Assembly: GCF_036373705.1 (NCBI RefSeq)
Contig: NC_089868.1
Coordinates: forward strand, 12,649,020-12,713,019
Direction: 5' to 3'
Length of the DNA: 64,000 bases
From: Amia ocellicauda
Taxonomy: Eukaryota > Chordata > Actinopteri > Amiiformes > Amiidae
Both the position numbers and the translations under genes were made by a program. This document shows, in pieces, positions 14,880 through 27,642 of the stretch. The notes below the pieces were generated by a model. It was not told the origin of the DNA. It saw only the letters and a program-made list of their open reading frames with translations, and searched no databases. Numbering within the stretch: the first letter of the stretch is position 1; every line of letters begins with the position of its first letter.

Positions 14880-17800
14880 AGTTGGAGGTATGGCGCCATC
14901 GAGGGAACCTCACAAAGAACCTCGACGACATTTAAAAATAATTGAGTGGAGTCATTGGTTAGGCAGAAGACATCAAATGGTGTTCTAGGCAGACTTTTCC
15001 ATGATGTGAAAAGGTTCAAATTCTGAGTGTTTAACTTATCTTACTTTAAAAGAAGAAAAGAAAAACATTGATCAAACATTTGTGAGGTTTGATTAAAAGT
15101 GCAGTGACTCTGACCTACAGAATCTTTTCTGTTTGTTTGTTTTAAATATGAGGACACACCTACACACAAAACTGAATGTATCTAAGAAATACAGCAACAT
15201 GTAAATCTATATATGCATATTTTTGGTTGTATTTTTTACATTGACAGAAAAGGCCAAGCTGTACATTTCCCTATGGCAAACTAGCCTTTTTATTTTGTAA
15301 TAAAGCTGTTTACTGTCATTTGTGTTGAGTGTGTTATTACTCTGTATTCAAGCAAATAACACAGGAAGAAGGGTTTATGAAAGTGATACGACCTATAATA
15401 TTTATGTCACTTTATTTGAATTGCACAAAATCCTTCATAGCAATGTAATGTGAGTGTTATAACTCTTGCAGCACCTTATACCAGTGTTATAATACATGTT
15501 AATGTCCTGGTTTATTGAATATACTTAATCTACATACTGAAATGAGTAGCTTACTTCCATTTAAGCAGCACAAAAAAGAGCAGCAAGTAAAAGATTGACA
15601 TGGTCCTTCATTTGAGCTACAAAGGTATATATTTATTTTAAAATAAGAAAACAGTGACATGATCAAACAATAAGATACAGATGTACATCAATAATCCATT
15701 TAGGTCCACAATGAACAGAACACAATATTAAATATGATGAGAACAATATGTACCAAGCTGTGCATACATTTTCTTCAATTGAAATCTACAATTTTCTTTG
15801 GTGTCCTATGGCAAGATGTTATGTCCCATGTTTCATAGCAGAGTGTTATAACATTATGTCTTGTATGTATTTATACCTGCATTATGACGCTTTACCCCCA
15901 AAATCAGGACGAATCATTTTATGACATGTGGCATGCATGGTTATGTCAAACATTTCATAGGGAATGCTACAATCAGTGTTGTGAATACTTATGTGCCTGT
16001 TATGTCAGTTGGAAAATGGTTATGGCTGGTTATGAATGTATTATGGCTGTGTTATGTAGCCTTTATGTAGGCTACATAGAGGGGTGTTCAAATAAAGCGT
16101 TACCATGCGTGCACTGCTTCGAAGCACTGGACACATGCTCTCCATAGTGACATCAGCTGCTCAATACATGGTATTGCGACTGTATCGAGTGACTGGAAAG
16201 ACAATAGTCCTCGGACATCAGCCAGGCAATATACAAATGAACCCATCGTCATCATGTCCACAAATATTCGGTCATTAAACCTGCTTTGTCAGCAAGGTAT
16301 AAGTAACATTATGTAATAGTTTCTCTGTGATCAATATAAAGACTCAAGACTAGATGATGAATTTAGAGTAGGCAGTCACATTTACCTGATTAATGTCGTA
16401 TGTTAAGTAGCCACGCCAAATAAATGCAATTAACTATAAGCATAGTCTACATTTCATATAGCCTAGATATAGTCAACAGTTACATGTATTTCCTGTTCAT
16501 ATATTTAGGGATGTGGTTGTGTGATGATCCAAGTGATGCTGATATAGAGTATCGCCTACATTTTGTTTATGACAGATATTGTGCACCTGGGAAAGTGATG
16601 GTTTATATAACAGAGGGCAAAGACTATATTGGGAAGTACAGAGAGACATGCTTGTTTAAACCAGAAGTGTCGATACTGCTTCGTGAAGCCTGCTTCGAGT
16701 GTCACATCACTAATTGTCGGTGGATATTTTAATGCATTTTATTGATAATGTGCTCTTCTCACACCCAGGGTGCTACAAGTCTAGAAAAAGATAAGAGTTG
16801 TGTTGCATCCATGTCTTAATGTCCAGTAAGCAGTTTGTAAGGACTGTATGAGTGACTGTCATATCAGGCTTTGTGGCCATGTAGATTTAGGAATAATTCT
16901 GAGGTCATGTGGTTTGTGGGTTTCCAGGGAATGGCATTTAAAAGAGGACATTTTATGATAAATACAGGTTGAAAGCTGCAAGAGACAGATCTTCAAAAAT
17001 AAATGCAAAATCTATTTTAACATTGGAAAAAGCCTTTCTAGTGAATACATTCAGGGCCTATAGACAGTCCACACCCCCTTGAGCTTTATTCACATTTTGG
17101 TGTGTCAGAGCCTCAGAGTTTCATTAATTCATTTTTTCCACTCATCTACACAACACACTCCGCACTGTTGAGGTGAGAAATTTTTATCATGAAAAAAATC
17201 TTAAAAATACAGCCTCCTCCAGCAGCAGCAGCCATCCCTGAGACTGACCTTGAAATAACGGTGCAGGCAGTCCTGGACGGAGCTCTGAAGGAGGAGGTCC
17301 AGAGCCCGGTGGGGGGAGGCCTCTGAGGAGACAAGTGCAGCTCCGCTGCTGCAGGAGAGACACAGATGGGGAGACACAGGGGCCACAGTTATTAAACACA
17401 GCCCGTGAGGAGTCAAACACATTGACCCCACTGGTCTTCCATCAGCCACTGATTTGTTTCATTTGAAAAAGATCAGACACAAATGGGGGGTTTGTTCTTA
17501 AGTTCTGTCCTTCACACCAATTTCATTTTTCAGATCAGTGCTCTTCCTGCAGGTCATTATCTCTGACCACAGCCCTGCCATTGACTGCAAAAAAGCAAAA
17601 GTGCCTCAAACTTATGCTCTGACATCGGGAGCAGCCTGGCTGTGAGTGCTGTCCTCTGATCTCTACTGCTGGGGTGTGAGACTGCAGTGGGGAGCCCATC
17701 TCCTTCCCTGAGGGAGTGTGGCACTTATTTACCCTGGGGGCTGGCTGGCAGGCTGAAAAGAGCGTGTGCATATTCCCTATTCCACCTTGCACAGTCAGTC

Positions 17801-19700
17801 CATGATTGTCATACGACGGTGAAATTAGTTTGATTCTATCGATTGATTGATTAGATGGGTTGAATGGCCTCCTCTCATTTGTAAACTTTCTTATATTTTA
17901 CGTGCACTAAAAGTGACATGACCAATGAAACACGAGAGGAAGACCTGGATTGGTGGAAAAGCTTATCTGCGTGTCTAACCGCAAATAACTGTACAACAAA
18001 CCAAATAAATATAGACAGACAATATATAACAAGCTATCGCGGAGGAGCTGGGGATGAATGGTGCCTACTGATGTAGCTAGAATTCTCCTAGGAAATGGGT
18101 AAGCACAGATAAACAACAAAAAGGAGACTTACATTACTTACAAAGATTTGCAACTTCAAATAAACACACTGAAACATGCTCTCTGCATTTGTGTCTTTAT
18201 GGTGAGGGTAGTCTGAGTGAAATCTTTATTATTTAATTTTTTACATATTTCTAAATGATGTAAAAGCTCCTGATTTCTTCAGCAGCCCCGTTGTAACCTC
18301 AAAACATGTCAGGTGACAGAGCTTTCTGTAGACATGCCTCGCAGCTGAAGCTTCCAGAAATGTCTTAAAATTCACCTATTTTAAAAAGCTTTTAAGGATC
18401 TCTGTTAGTTGCAAGTTTTTAAATCCTCATAGGCATTCTTACATGCTTGCTCCCCATTATTGGCTGACCTGCTTGTTTTGTCAGTATGTTTAAATTGCCA
18501 CTATTGTGCTGCTTGTTGCCTTTGCTAACTCACAGAGTCCCGAAGCTGAAGGTCATGCTATCCGTTCTGCATATCCCCGTCCGTACACACGTCTTGCTTG
18601 TGGCTCCTGACAGTCTGCATGGGCTGCACTCGATGGTATCAGTTCAGGTTTGACAATCGTGATTGCAACCATTGCACAGAATCTGATACGCAAAAACAAT
18701 AAACATTCAAAACAGAAGTTACAAAGAAACATTATGCATATTTAGTGTTGATTGTGTAATCTCTAATATAGGACAGTTCCTAGGACAGACAACAGACAAC
18801 ACATACAAATCAGACAAAAGGCGTCCAGAAATGGCTTGTACCCATTGATCGCATAATAAGCAAGAGTAGTCTGTTCCTGCTCCCTTGTTGTGGGTCCAGG
18901 ACATGTAAAAGAAAGAAATACTCATACTATAGTTAGAGCATCCATTCTAGGAATAGTCTTGATTGGAAGAGACTGAGTTAATTAATTACATTTGCCATTA
19001 TATTGTTTGACCTGAGCCCAACATTTACAGCACACCCCTCTATCCTGTCCGTCCACAAACACCGGTAACAGCATTGTGGGCCACTTCAGGTCTTTTCAAC
19101 CATTTCTACTTGAAATTTTGCTAAAACATCTTATAACAGGATAAATCCTATGAATTGTTTTGGAAGAAACTTCTTTAACTTCATTGGCGAGATGATACCT
19201 AACAGAAATCTTAAAAAAACTAAATCAGTTTATATTTTTAAAAATTGCATTCCAGTAAAATGTTGCAGGGGGAATAGAAATACATCATTTCCTAGTTTGT
19301 TTAATGTCACATTTCCTATTTAAAATATCCACGTCCTCCAGCAATAAGGATGATGTCTGAACAACAGTCTCTAGCTGGCAAACCTCCTTATATAATCTTA
19401 ACAGTAATAAAGTCCCTCTGGGAATTGCAACAAAAACTATTGCAAATTAACTGGATTTTTAAATGCATTGAAGAATTCTGAGTAATTAAATAATTATATT
19501 TTAATTTAATAATTATGTTTATATATTCATTTCCAAGTCAATTGTACCCGTTTATGAACAGTAGCAAGTTTAACAGGGATTTTATTCACATCAAAATTAC
19601 ATAAGAATTCAATATCACCAACCTTCCGAAAGATAAATCTAGTGAATACATAACTGATCTAGATATTCCTTCATTCTTCCATAATAGAACACGGTCTGAT
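14880..19700. other. Intergenic DNA with weak unidentified frames
   Basis: No gene is supported. A short frame at 16501-16731 follows a possible acceptor ('tatttag|ggatgtgg') and reads like ordinary protein (GKVMVYITEGKDYIGKY, then a Cys-containing end and a stop), but I recognise no family. GC-richer patches at 17200-17460 and 17540-17780 have no convincing exon. The rest is AT-rich. Confidence 0.4.
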
Positions 19701-19713
19701 ACAGATAAATCCC

Positions 19714-20106
19714 TTGTTCGTGATGGGTTAGTGAACCCAGGTGCGCAGCGACAAGGCAGATCAGGCTAGCAGGAGGTCAAGGGCCAGTGAACAGTACAGT
19801 GTAGGTCATGGGATCAGACAAACAACACTAACTAGGTAATCCAAAGAGCGATGATCAAAACACAGAGCGCTCTACAGAACTAAACATTCAGAAAAGCAAA
19901 CTCCTAGAGAAGGCAAGACTTCACAGAGAACAAAGGGGTATATATACAGGAAGCAGGTGAAGCAAGGAAATGAGGAACAGGTGTGCTAATGGATTGGGGA
20001 ACAAGGGGCAATAATTCAATAATGAGGTGAAGAGGAATGAAAGAGACAGGGGAGACATAACACTGGGGAAAACTAAGACCTCTGGTGGTGAAATGTAGAC
20101 ATGACA
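19714..20106 (-). mobile_element. Probable solo LTR, Gypsy-like
   Basis: The block resembles the other solo LTR-like blocks here: purine-rich, with sequence such as 'caaggcagatcaggctagc', a TATA-like 'ggtatatatacagg' and an end in 'tagacatgacagg'. No internal retrotransposon genes flank it. Exact borders and a target duplication could not be settled by eye. Confidence 0.4.
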
Positions 20107-21012
20107 GGAACCCCCCTCATGCTATATATATCACAAACCAAGAATTACAATTATTATTTTTTTCTATAATGGGCATGAAGTTCAGACTACTTCTTTCTTC
20201 CAGATCTTAACATATCTTGGAATTAAAATGTGTAATCACCTTTTAATAGGAATGTCACTGAAAAGCCCAGTAAAGAATTTATGTCTTGAAGCACAGAGGA
20301 TACAGTATTTATTTAACATGCCCGGCCTGGAAGCTCTCCACCTCAGCAGAGTCTCTCTGAACAACACAATTTAACAGCCTTTTATACAATGCATGACGCA
20401 TGGTTCTGTGGGCAGGGTCAGTCACATGCTTCCAAGAAGCGTTGCCCCAAGGTCAGGTCGTGGACCTTTGCAAAGAGGTTGTCTTCCTGGTGGAAGTTGA
20501 GGGATGCAGAAACCAGATGGCTTCCCTTGATGTACTGGGAGAGGTCCGATCCCACGGTCATCATTAGCAACTGTCAACCAATCATTAACTAAAACACTTC
20601 CTGCCAATCTGGGGAACCAATTAACAGACTTTTAACAAACAGCTGTGGACTCTCTCTCCACTATGTGATCATTATATCATTGACAGGAAATTATAACAAA
20701 TGTACCTTATTGAAATTTGCTCAGTCTGCATACTATTATTCATATAAAACATTATACAGTTTATATAAAGCATACTGGCTCTTCAGTCACAGATGTTGCT
20801 TAACTCACAATCTTCTAAGGCAAATCATTCAAATTCTTTAACATTTAACAATAATCCACATACAGAAGAAATCTATTTTGATACTATCAAAAGCCTCCTA
20901 AATACTTAAAACCCCAAAACTTGCAGTGTTTTAAACAAACTCATGCTTCTGTGACAAAGGCTTTATACAAATCCACAAACAAAATTAAGCTGTCTTCATG
21001 AATGAGGTCACT

Positions 21013-21190
21013 GTAGTCCAGTGGTTTTCAAACCGGTCCTGGAGTACCCCCTGCCCTACTGGTTTTTGTTCCAACCGAGGTTTTAATTGCTTAATTGAAT
21101 CCTTAATTGACCTAAAAAAGCAATATACCATTCAATTAAGTAATTAAGACCTCGTTTGGAACAAAAACCAGCAGAAGGAAGGATCACACC
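21013..21190. mobile_element. Palindromic MITE-like repeat
   Basis: Inverted arms: 'ctggtttttgttccaacc' at 21059-21076 with its reverse complement at 21159-21174 ('ggaacaaaaaccag'), and AATTGCTTAATTGAAT-type sequence facing ATTCAATTAAGTAATT. The left flank 'ttttcaaaccggtcctggag' is a widespread fish repeat. There is no coding capacity. Confidence 0.65.
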
Positions 21191-22130
21191 CAAACACTCG
21201 AGTAACTGATGTAAAAATTAGGAAAAATTACAAACCATGCCCATTCCAAATATAAACAGTATTAATCTTATATATCCTTAAATGACCGCATTATAAAAGT
21301 GTAAGATTTCAAGGTAAAGTAAGATGCTGATGGACATTTCATTGTTAGCAATGTTGTATTTTATGTTAATAATGGCAAAGCTTTTTTTTTTTCTATGATC
21401 ATTGTTTTCTATCCTGTGGGTCTGCTGTGTACCGTTAAGATACTTTACATCGTGTTGTAATCCTACCATTAAAACACTAATACAAAGTTTTAAAGCTGCA
21501 AGGCACATCTACTGGTTTAATTTGAACACGTTGTCACATGACAGCCATGGATTCCGGGATGGAAGTGTTTTAAGTGTTATTCTCACGCGTGTAAACCAGC
21601 CTTTCTGGCACTTTCCTGCAAAAAACACTAGACCACTGCAAAAACTGTACTAGAGCTGATTTGTGAGCAAGTTAGTGGTTAAAACACACAAGTCAACTCT
21701 GCCATAGACGCCATCAACACTGAAAATACATTCACTTTGTAGGGTGGTACAGAAAGACGCACTTCAGCCAATCTTGCAAGGACAGGTAGTCGATACTGGT
21801 TCATTTTCCACCACAACAACAGGCTTTTCTTTCGTTTCATTATAGTTACACCAAAATGTCTTCAACCTCAGTGGGGTAGGAGCGGGTGCTGCATGCAGTT
21901 ATTATATTAATTGTTACGTTAATAAGTGGGCATTATTACTTATTCTGGTCATATTATTTCATACAAATACACAGCGCAAGGAAATGTTTAAAACACATTT
22001 ATTCATACTTTTAAATATTTAGAATTGGGAAGCATGGACAGAGAGATTCTAGAGTCTGTAGGGGCCCTAGGCAGAATATTTCCGGGGTGTGTGTGGGGGG
22101 GATGCCGATGTGTTTTCTCCTGTGAGAGCG

Positions 22131-22318
22131 GAGGGGGGGTGCTGATGGTGTTTTCTCCAGTAGCGGAGTTTTTCTGGTAGCGGAGTACTATTGAAGATGG
22201 TGCCAAGATATTTGTACTGGTCTACAATGTCCACCTCCTCGCCATGGATGATCACCGGTGATTGCTTCTTTGTTTTCAAGAGAGGTGGTTCAAAGAATTC
22301 CAGTGGCTCCACTACAGT
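22131..22318 (-). pseudogene. Non-LTR retrotransposon reverse transcriptase fragment
   Basis: The minus strand reads PPLLKTKKQSPVIIHGEEV followed by VDQYKYLGTIF, the motif at the C-terminal side of the reverse transcriptase domain in fish LINE ORF2 proteins. Only about 55 residues remain and the frame ends in low-complexity GC-rich sequence. It lies head to head with the hAT relic that begins at 22325. Confidence 0.65.
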
Positions 22319-22324
22319 CCTAGT

Positions 22325-24101
22325 GTGAATGGAGTGTTATGCTTCTATTCCACAAAAGCTTTCAAAAGCCAGAAATCACCACTTGCAAAAAACTCTGATG
22401 CTGCATTTGTAAACTCTTGATTCAGAAACTGGAAAAGAGCAATAGAAACATTTGCTTTACATTCAAGCACCAGTCACACAAGGTTGCCATGAATACACAG
22501 TCATCAAACAAGTCCAGTTGATACCCAACTGTCCACAGTTAGAGCTCTCCAGCAAGAGAGAGCAAGATCATGCCTCTCAAAAATAGTGGGTACTGTGCAA
22601 CTTTTAATTAGACAGAGTTTAGCTCTCAGGGGCCATGAGGACAAGGATGGAAATCTATACCAAACACTGAAAATGAGATCTGAGGATGACCCAGTTCTTG
22701 CTACATGGTTGACAACACAGTGCCATGATTATTCAAGCACAAAAGTTCAGAATGAAATCCTGTGTTTATTGGCCAACTGCATTGTCAAAGATATTGCCAG
22801 TACAGTCCTCAATCTACCACTGTAGCAATACTCGATTATAACAGATGGAACTCAACAGGAGTTATTCTGTGTCCGTTGTGTGGATCATGACCTGATCCCC
22901 CATAAAGCATTTGTTGGATTATATCTGGAGACAACCTGGCAAAAGTTGCTATGGATGTCCTGCTGCACCTTAACTTGCCCATCTCAAGTCTGCGTGGACA
23001 AACATATGATGGAACACCAACCATACTAAGAGAAAAGCAGCCACTTGCTCTGCATGTCCATTGTGGCCTTCACTGTATAAATCTTGTCACACAGGCTGCC
23101 TGCACATCATCACCTCTGACATGTATTGCCCAGAGTGAATACACAAGTCTGTATAGGCAATTGGGGAAATTAGCAATCCACTCAGTAATAAGCCTTAGTC
23201 TGTAGAGTTCAGCTTGGAGCAGATCGCTACATCTGATGGCTCAGACACAGCAACAGCAAGAGGGCTTCTTGAGAACTTTGAGAAAGGGACCACAGTCCTG
23301 GGACTCCTTTTAGCCTCTATGGTCACAGAGGAGTTGGAGTGCCTGAATAGCAGCTTACAGAAGAGAACAGCTGCAGTGGCTGGAATGCGTGCTGCAGTTG
23401 AGTGTGTGAAGAACACATTACAGGCAAAGAGGTCAGAGGATACATTTAAACAGATATATGACAGAGCAACAGAGATGATTGGAAAGTTCAATTTACAATC
23501 AATTCAGATGCCTCACATCTGGAATCCATCTAAGCACTTCACTGGAAATGCTGCTTCTTATTCTCCCACATCTTCTCAGGAATACTACCAGGCTGAGTTT
23601 TATAAGATGCTTGATACTGTGGATGTGCAGCTGAATGAGCGCTTCAATCAGGCCTGCCTATAAGAGCTTGACAAACTTGCAAGGATTCTCCTCTCAGGAG
23701 AGGTTAATACTGTGGTGGACCAGTACCCAGAGCTGAACAAGAGATTGATTGATGTGCAGTTGTCCATGTTACAAATTCACCACCAGTATAGCACAAGTAC
23801 TGAAGCTGCAACTATCCTCAGAGACCAGCTGCCTGAGGTCCGTGGTCTTTTCAGCCCAGTAGAAGCACTTGTTAGACTTCTTTTGGTTGTCCCTGCTTCC
23901 TCTGAAGCAGAGAGGAGTTTCAGTGCTTTAAGAAGGCTTAAGTCCTGGCTCCGAAGTACAGTGAAGCAAAGCCACTTAAACCATGCAGCAGTCTGTCATG
24001 TCCATCAGGACAAGTTGGATGGATTGGACAGAAAAACTATTTGCCAGCAGTTTGTCTCTACAAATGAACGAAGAAAACTGGCGTTTGGAGCTTTCAATTA
24101 A
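22325..24101 (+). pseudogene. hAT transposase relic, ZMYM1-like
   Basis: Pieces of one hAT-superfamily transposase occur in order on the plus strand. A TTF-type zinc-finger remnant spans about 22325-22480 (broken frame). Next come RGHEDKDGNLYQTLKMR (22600-22825), VDHDLIPHKAFV and VAMDVLLHLNLPISSLRGQTYDG (about 22875-23010), and HCGLHCINLVTQAACTSSPL (23059-23120). The central region is at 23214-23663 and the dimerisation end EAERSFSALRRLKSWLR is inside 23712-24101, ending in a stop. At least three frame changes and an internal TAA near 23661 show it is dead. Terminal inverted repeats were not located. Confidence 0.85.
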
Positions 24102-24533
24102 TAAAGAAAAATGTTAGGATGTAAGAAAATGAAGAGAAGGAAAGAAAAGTTGATAAAGTTGATAAAGTTGTATATTCATTTTTATAATTATTTTAAAGAA
24201 AGTATTTGAATAAAGGTCATCAAAAGTAAGTTATTGTACTTTGATTTAGTAATGTATCAAAATTACTGAATGTAGCATATGAACCTGGTTTTTAAATATA
24301 CACAAACATATTGATATCTTACATTTACTTTTGGGCTATTTTATACATGTTATAATAATGTAGGCCTATAGTACTATTACCTTTTATATCTAGAAATAAA
24401 TTCCTGACCTAAAGGTATTACCTGCAGAAAAATATTTGTCCCCCTCACATTTGAATTCAAACCTACACCCCTGATTAAAATGCCAACAAATTACAAACTA
24501 CATCTTTCATAGTTGTTTTGCAAAGTTACCTCT

Positions 24534-26035
24534 GTATGAATTCCAGCGTTGATGCCAGTTCTGCAGGGCACTTGATGTTGAAGATTGATGTAGTAGGATG
24601 CCATCATCACAGTGAAAACTGTTTTCCTTCACAACAATCCTGTCAATGCTTAGCATGAAGCATGTCGCTGTCAACAGAGAGACTCCTGAGATGATAAGAA
24701 TAAAAATAATTAATATTCTGCATGAACGGTCATGTTCATTTCTTAAGGAACATTTTGAACAGCAGAATAAGTATATGACACCTCAGATGATACAGTATGT
24801 TAAATAACTCAACACAAAACATTATGCAAGGTGAGACTGGAAGACTTGGTGAAGGTATTTCATCTCCTAAACAAGTGTCACTGGCCTCATGAAACATCAG
24901 CCCGTCATCTTTGTGAAAGTATGCAAGGATAAGTAATATTGTCCCTGGAACTTCTGGAACTTGATTTTCACTGCTTTTTCAGCATTTTCCAGTAGTGCGT
25001 TTACTTCAGTTACCTTTTTATTTTTTCCATTACCAATTATTCTAATGTAGGCAATAAGTCTCTTCCCTTTAGATGACAATGTCTCTGTCAGAGTGTCTTC
25101 AAAATGTTTCCCCATAAGTTCCTTGAAATGAATAAGCATGCCTGTCATCTCAAATAGAAAGGGTCAATCTCTCAACTGGGTTTCAACTGGCATGCATCAC
25201 AAGAAATCCCTTCCCTGGGAATAATAGGTGTAACAGTCCTTCATAGTTGCACTTCTGTGGTGTACTGCTTGAAGAAGAGGAGCTTTATAAATCTCTCTTC
25301 GTCAGTGGAGCTGAATGAACAAGGGAGTCAAAGAGTCACCGTTACAATTTAAGAAATAGGCCAAATATTAATAAACAAAATATACATGTTTGTACGTATG
25401 TAGGATTACTACAATTTACACAGGGAGATACATGTAGTCACTTCAAAACTTTTAAATAAACCTAAAGTGCATTTACAGATTGGTCTTTGAACAATTCATT
25501 GTTATATACTAAAACATTACAACAAGAATAATCATGTTGGCTATAAACCACAACAGAAAACACTGATATCAGGGGGGGAGGGACAACTAACTGATGAGTA
25601 GCTTAATTTAGACATTACACAAAACAAAATGCAAAACAGACAAGGAAAGGTTTAGGCAAGGGCAGATAACACATTTGTTGTCTTAAAAGCATACTGTACT
25701 TATTCTTTCCTTTCAGTGCAGGTAAAATAATTTGTAGGATGAATGCTGAAATATACAATTCCACTTAGAATGCAACAATCAAAAATGTCAAATTACATAA
25801 AACAAAAGGGGACATACTGACATGTCACAGTACAGCTGGATATCAGTTTTCTTGCCTGAACTGGTTTAAGAACCGTGAGCAGATCCTCCTCTTCTATGAA
25901 TTTCAAATCTTCAGCAGTATCTACACCCAAGGTCATAACGGTGTTTACTGAATTGAATTCTTAATTTCTCAGGTTTGGCAACACTGACTGGATACAACTC
26001 AGCAATGTATGAGTTTCTTCCCTGACATTTTCCAT
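24534..26035 (-). pseudogene. Broken copy of a fish SAM-like-domain gene family
   Basis: The minus strand begins with ATG at 26035, MENVREETHTLLSCIQSVLP, then after a stop continues VDTAEDLKFIEEEDLLTVLKPVQARKL (25845-25935), which resembles the SAM-like N-terminus of an unnamed multi-copy fish family. Further on are LFPGKGFLVMHAS (25200-25245), the segment HFKELMGKHFEDTLTETLSSKG...RIIGNGKNKK (25000-25130), ILLILAYFHKDDGL (24900-24945), and an exon 24534-24690 with SLLTATCFMLSIDRIVVKE and, in other frames, the family ending LASTLEFIQR. Several frameshifts and stops break it. The family assignment rests on memory of its typical segment order; biochemical function is unknown. Confidence 0.6.
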
Positions 26036-26429
26036 GCCTTTTCATAGAAGAAAGAATACACCTAGATTTAGTCAATTGTTCACAGCTAATTATGAAACTA
26101 TCACTTAATCTAGTCAATTTAAGCAATGGCTAATCACTTAACCAGGCTCTTAACAGGGGGGGGGGCTTAAACTGAAACTGGAGTGTTTTTTAAAGAAATT
26201 ACTTGAAACCCACAAGTTGTGAAAGCTGGTAATGGATAAAAGCCACTAAGGAAATTAACATGCATGGTATAGTTACCATTTGTAACTCACAATCCTAGAA
26301 ACCTCAATATCTGAAACTGACTTGTCATTTTTCAGTGCAAATTACAATGTCTGTTGTAAACAGACAGGTTTTTAAGTACAATTCTGGCACATTTTGTGGC
26401 AACACACCTAACTGGCTTTCCAACATGCT

Positions 26430-26790
26430 TTCACCTGGAGTGTCTTCCGCATTCAGAGCATCAGTCACGGCTACCATCCAGCGCTTCCACTTTCCCCACT
26501 AGATGTCGCCATCACGCTGCCTTAGCAGTCACTTCTGCCAGCTCTTCAATCATTCAATTATCATTCCTGCAACCCTTGCACTTGTTCAGTCACCCTCTGC
26601 ACCTCCCATCCCGGTTCTCAGCTCCACATATAAACCCTCCACTCACTCCCAGCCACTGTGAAGTTTTGTACTACATTGCTGAGCTTTACTGACTGGGCCT
26701 TGATTAGTGCCGTGTTCCCTGGATTCCTTGCCTGTGGCCACGGCCCGTCTTTGCCTGGCCCTTGATCCGCTGCCCCGCGGTACTACACCG
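26430..26790 (+). mobile_element. Possible LTR-like fragment
   Basis: A pyrimidine-rich stretch leads into 'catataaaccctcc' (26626-26639, TATA-like) and then 'gttttgtactacattgctgagc', reminiscent of a retrotransposon LTR with promoter and R region on the plus strand. No matching partner LTR or internal genes were found. Confidence 0.3.
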
Positions 26791-27077
26791 GTTCTGAGGA
26801 CGGAGCCAACATTGTGACTGACTAAGAAAACCGGTTGAGTTTTTTCTATTTAGTCTGTGATAATAATAAGAACAACCATGCATTCTTAACCAAATATATG
26901 CTAAAGAAACTGAACAGAAATGGGTCCCGAACAGTGTTCCCAGACCGGACTTACTGGGGAGCAGAAGTCTAACCTGAACGCTAGTGAACAACCGGGTCGC
27001 CAACCCCGAGAGGCGCAGCAGCGTTGAATGTCTTGCTGGGTTCATCCACAGGACAGAAAAATCAATGCCACTCACCC

Positions 27078-27284
27078 GGCGAAAACCAAACGACAGTCAT
27101 TGTGGAGCCCCTTGGTACCGTGGACCCAACCACTAACGCACAAGTTGTATCTCTCCATGTGTGTGCATGCGTGTGTTTGTTTCCTTGAGTAGACGGATGT
27201 CTGGAGTACAGGGCAGTCGCTTGTATCTACCGCCTCGATAGCAGGCAAGTCTTTCAATTCAAGTGGAAAATCGCTCCTCTTCAT
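27078..27284 (-). CDS. Candidate first exon of an unidentified gene
   Basis: The minus strand has ATG at 27284 followed by 69 codons (MKRSDFPLELKDLPAIEAV...) and a strong donor GTGAGTG directly after TTCGCCGG at 27078. It starts just beside a CpG-containing upstream segment, as a real 5' exon would. I recognise no family, and the later exons are not found; the downstream region is occupied by the SAM-family pseudogene. It could also be a chance frame. Confidence 0.35.
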
Positions 27285-27480
27285 AACCTAAGGATCACGC
27301 CCAACATTTGTTGTGATTTTCTGTTCATACCTTTCTCTCGCAATAGCGTCTAAACTAGTACAGGACGGACTGTCCTTCATCTCGTCCATTTTGCTTTTCA
27401 CTCCCGGCCTCCTTCTGAATTTCGCGCGTCATCAGAATCACGTGACTGCACACACGCGCTCCCTAAGCGCAGCGACACAA
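27285..27480. promoter_or_regulatory. Divergent promoter-like CpG region
   Basis: This region is locally GC- and CpG-richer than its flanks, with 'gcgcgtcatc', an E-box CACGTGAC at about 27440 and 'ctaagcgcagcg'. It lies between two outward-facing ATG codons, 27284 (minus) and 27481 (plus, in a good Kozak context). The arrangement is visible; activity is inferred. Confidence 0.4.
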
Positions 27481-27642
27481 AATGGCGTCCAGGAGCGGGT
27501 GGCAGCAGCGGCGTAGGCAGCTTGAGAGTGTGGTGCGTCAGAAGCACAAAGTAGTTCCTTTGTTAATTCTACTTTTTCTACTTAATTCAATTTTTTTAAA
27601 TGTTCGCTTATATAATAGCTGGCACACATACGCGTGTGTGTA
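27481..27642 (+). CDS. Candidate small frame or first exon, MASRSGWQQ
   Basis: The context AAAATGGCG matches a good start site. The frame encodes 53 residues: a basic N-terminus (MASRSGWQQRRRQLE), then a hydrophobic segment KVVPLLILLFLLNSIFL, and a stop. Alternatively the real exon ends at the donor-like GTGCGTC near 27532 and the hydrophobic part is intron. The family is not recognised. Confidence 0.3.
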
